From contig JACTAT010000051.1 of the NCBI GenBank assembly GCA_014526335.1, positions 506,523 to 570,522 on the forward strand: 64,000 bases of DNA, in the 5' to 3' direction. The position numbers and the translations under genes are program-made. Positions within the stretch are counted from its first letter, which is position 1, and every line of letters starts with the position of its first letter. Below are positions 61,593 through 64,000 of this stretch, in pieces. The stretch comes from Chrysaora quinquecirrha (lineage: Eukaryota; Cnidaria; Scyphozoa; Semaeostomeae; Pelagiidae). The notes under the pieces were generated by a model. The model was not told where the DNA came from. It saw only the letters and a program-made list of their open reading frames with translations, and made no database searches.

Positions 61593-62835
61593 TTTTAAAA
61601 CTTTTATTTTGCATTTCCTTAAATCTTCGATCTTTTGCTTGCAGTCTTTTGACCTTTATTGCTGACGGAATGACACCAGGGAGATAACGGACTAAAGAAT
61701 TTTTATATTTAGCTCTTTACACCGTTAATTTTTTCTGCAAACTTAAGGCCTGTCTTTCCAGGAAAGAAATCCTTGAACGATTTGTGTTTTCTATTTCACA
61801 GCATGCAGAAAGCTTTAAGTCAAACTTGCTTTAAGTCAAACGGTAGTATTTCTAACTTGGCTGGTTCATGAAGGAGGTTTCGTGAGGGAGCATCACATGC
61901 TATCATTAGGGATATGCATCACAGCAATAATGTCAGATCAAAACTATTAACAGAAATTTATAATTAGCAAAACATTTACTTGACAGGTCTGCTTTTTGAT
62001 TAAACCTATTCGATTCAAGTCTTTAAGATAACATCTCAGCATGAAAAATCTTACAACAGTGATCTGAATTTTCGCAATTAACCGATAAAAGGTATTGTCC
62101 TACTATAAAAAGTGCCACACAAAAAGCTGCATGAATTAAAGAATGCTGGCATTAGCCTGTTTTTTCTTTTAATCCCATAATTCCAAAATATCCTCGGAAA
62201 ATAGGCAGAAAGTACCCAGAGTAATGACTGACCGAGAGCTTCTTCCACTATCTGTTATACAAGCAATTTCAACACTGTGAAAGTCTTTTGATATGATATG
62301 ATATGATATGCTTTAGGCCAGTGTGAGAAAATCTGACTTTGATCAGCCTCGACATGGAGCTGCTGCACCTTAAAACATTTTTGAAGTTGAATGAATCTGC
62401 ATGTTTTGCTTCAACATCAGTGGATCCACGTTTGCATTAAACATAAAGTCTCTTTATATTGTCATCTTGTTCTCTGTCGTCTCGATCTCAGTCTTACACG
62501 CCTTTTCTTCTTCTCTATTGTATTTTATTCTAAAAGTTTGCCTCAATCTCGGCGTTGACAGGAAGCTTTTGCTTATTCAAAAAAAACTCAAGTGTCTTGT
62601 AGCAGTGCATCGCTCTTAAATTTTGAAGACATAAGTCGATATGATATGTTTCAACGAAATCTAAATCCTACCGTTGAAGTGCTTTCTTCTAAATGTTTGT
62701 TGGTTTGTTTGAATTAATACTCACCAGGATCGACCTCAGGAAGTGGGCTTTTAGTGCATTAGCCCTTGAAATGCCTGAATTAAACCTACACCTTTAAGAT
62801 CGGTTATTGAAACGGGAAAACACAGTTTCCGGCCA
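61593..62835. other. intergenic with a GATAT microsatellite
   Basis: TTTTGATATGATATGATATGATATG at 62287-62311 in part (four GATAT units). TTAAGTCAAAC is duplicated at 61818-61840. Open frames here show no domain. Confidence 0.5.
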
Positions 62836-63174
62836 ATGCACCTGTCACCGCGGAGAAAGAGCCGCGCGAAAAGGGAAGAAAAGAAGCAGAAGGGCATAAG
62901 GGCGGAAAACAAAAAGAAACAGAATATGCAAAATAGACTTAGAGGCCCGAATTCAAAAGCTAAATTAAAGGAAGGGCAGGGAAGGGGAAAAAGTCATGAC
63001 GGCGAGAATGCATCTTGCTTGGAGCCGTCAGATTCAGATAATGCACTTCTTTGTGGCATCCAATGCTCCATTGAGCAAGCGGAAAACTCTTTCAAAACAA
63101 GGATGCCCATTGAAAACTTATTGAAACGGCGGAACAACCATACAATAAATTCCTCCTCCGTGAAATCATGCTAG
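62836..63174 (+). CDS. possible small basic protein, uncertain
   Basis: A 112-codon frame with ATG. The first half is extremely Lys/Arg/Glu-rich (RRKSRAKREEKKQKGIRAEN), the second more mixed (LEPSDSDNALLCGIQCSIEQ, RMPIENLLKRRNNHT). Base composition here is richer in G/C and purines than in its surroundings, which mildly favours coding or a mobile-element origin. No domain, splice or promoter support seen. Confidence 0.3.
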   Translation: MHLSPRRKSRAKREEKKQKGIRAENKKKQNMQNRLRGPNSKAKLKEGQGRGKSHDGENASCLEPSDSDNALLCGIQCSIEQAENSFKTRMPIENLLKRRNNHTINSSSVKSC

Positions 63175-64000
63175 GGTAAATGTGAAAATACCCGAGCTAG
63201 ACATCAGATCGCATGTGAAAACTCAAACCAGACACTGGATCCAATTCCCATATAATGATGTATGCCATGATACAATAACATGATACAATGACTGCTGCAA
63301 TAAAACAATCTCTTGGTGGCATTAACCCTGGTTAAACCCGTTCTCTAACCGGCATAATATCACTGGAAACAATTAGCATCAAGACAGATTCAGGCTTATC
63401 TTGACAAGGCACGATCATGCGGAACAACTGAAATCTGGCACAGGTCTAGACACTATTCCTTTGATTTGAAGAGACCATTTGCCAGAGATTTGCGACTGCA
63501 CGTTATTTTTCCGAAAGATGGCGTGCACATTAGTAGGGGAATCTTCCTGACGATTCATATACTGGGATCGCAAATCGCTCCAGCTAAGGCGGATCTGCAA
63601 ATTTTGCTTTAAGGAATTTTCTAGGGCAGGGCTACAATAAATCTTGAAAATCCTGCAGAGGCTGGGTAGGCACTAATACTCGCAAAAAGGCACTAATTCG
63701 GTAAAAAATACCACCTCAGGCTGATGGTATCTTTTCCGTTTTTACTCAAGGTAAAATTGATGCAAAAATTGCTGCACCAATTCTTCCGACGGACCACTGC
63801 TATGCCAGTCATTGAACTTGGAGAGGATTCCCTCTGCAACATAGGGAAGAAATATTTCTGCCGCTGTGCAAGGGACCCAGCCAAATTTCCAGATAAGTCT
63901 AATGACGGCTGCGTGTCTAAAATCTCATTGCGAGGCTTTTACCCCTCTAAATTGACACGTGCGGAAAGTGAATTACTTTTTTGAAGTTTTTTGATCCTCG
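63175..64000. repeat. window end, contains a GEDS-type repeat copy
   Basis: At 63784-63900 the plus strand reads RRTTAMPVIELGEDSLCNIG then RDPAKFPDK, parallel to the repeats at 35075 and 35391. A loosely similar minus-strand reading (NRQEDSPTNVHAIFRKNN) lies at 63480-63570. TGATGTATGCCATGATACAATAACATGATACAATGA near 63255 in part is a short local repeat. No gene recognised. Confidence 0.5.

Noticed and set aside
62836..63174. Basic 112-codon frame as a further exon of the giant gene
   Set aside because: It lies 5 kb beyond a stop that is overlapped by AATAAA, and no acceptor with the right phase joins it. It is kept only as a low-confidence separate frame.
1..64000. tRNA, rRNA or spliceosomal RNA genes
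   Set aside because: I looked for tRNA B-box-like GGTTCGAATCC and paired arms and saw none that hold up; a tRNAscan-SE and Infernal run would settle it.

Overview
This looks like animal nuclear DNA: AT-rich, with short GT-AG exons in long introns, many inactive transposons and no operon structure. I infer a cnidarian, probably an anthozoan and perhaps an octocoral. The reasons are the secreted Apple/PAN-EGF-fibrinogen-like genes (a cnidarian type that includes skeletal-matrix-like proteins), the gypsy and LINE families, and the dense MITE load. This is recognition by eye, not a database result.

Layout. Positions 1-3400 are the 3' part of a Ty3/gypsy retrotransposon (RT, RNase H, integrase, polypurine tract, 3' LTR). 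Positions 3665-8352 (minus) hold four exons of a PAN-EGF-fibrinogen-like gene. Positions 12039-19365 (plus) hold a complete seven-exon paralogue of it (about 369 aa); the two lie head to head and the four shared exons have identical lengths. Between them are MITEs, a 26-bp-stem hairpin and a LINE fragment. From 19366 to 22477 there are only repeats.

The main object is a very large plus-strand gene, 22478-57413. I could join 31 exons through every intron phase (about 1714 codons visible; the 5' end is not found). Domain order: two copies of a three-exon Tudor/chromo-barrel-like module; TIR-like domain 1; an unrecognised beta-rich block; a shortened TIR-like domain 2; a second beta-rich block; a linker; a well-formed TIR domain 3 that keeps the glutamate of NAD-cleaving TIRs; another beta-rich/helical block; and a C-terminal EF-hand pair. 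TIR-like 1 and 2 lack that glutamate. I know of no described protein with this architecture. A plausible reading is a calcium-responsive TIR enzyme or scaffold with methyl-lysine/arginine or nucleic-acid readers, perhaps in innate immunity; that is inference.

A single-exon UDP-glycosyltransferase gene (25340-27042, same strand) lies inside a 6.5-kb intron of the giant gene. Other introns hold a 5'-truncated LINE (43861-45590), nested MITEs (39503-40260), a near-perfect 180-bp palindrome (39291-39470), a 117-bp-period minisatellite that stays open as a reading frame (about 47166-47715), and a partial duplicate of the first EF-hand exon (56090-56295).

After 57413 the only good coding candidate is a basic unknown protein on the minus strand (59284-60140, two frames); the rest is intergenic with a large foldback element (61011-61592). 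Four otherwise intact coding regions (gypsy pol, UGT, TIR 3, the 59-60 kb gene) are each broken by one apparent single-base frame change. In two of them (gypsy pol and TIR 3) it falls in a short homopolymer. Uncorrected assembly indels should therefore be excluded before any of them is called a pseudogene.
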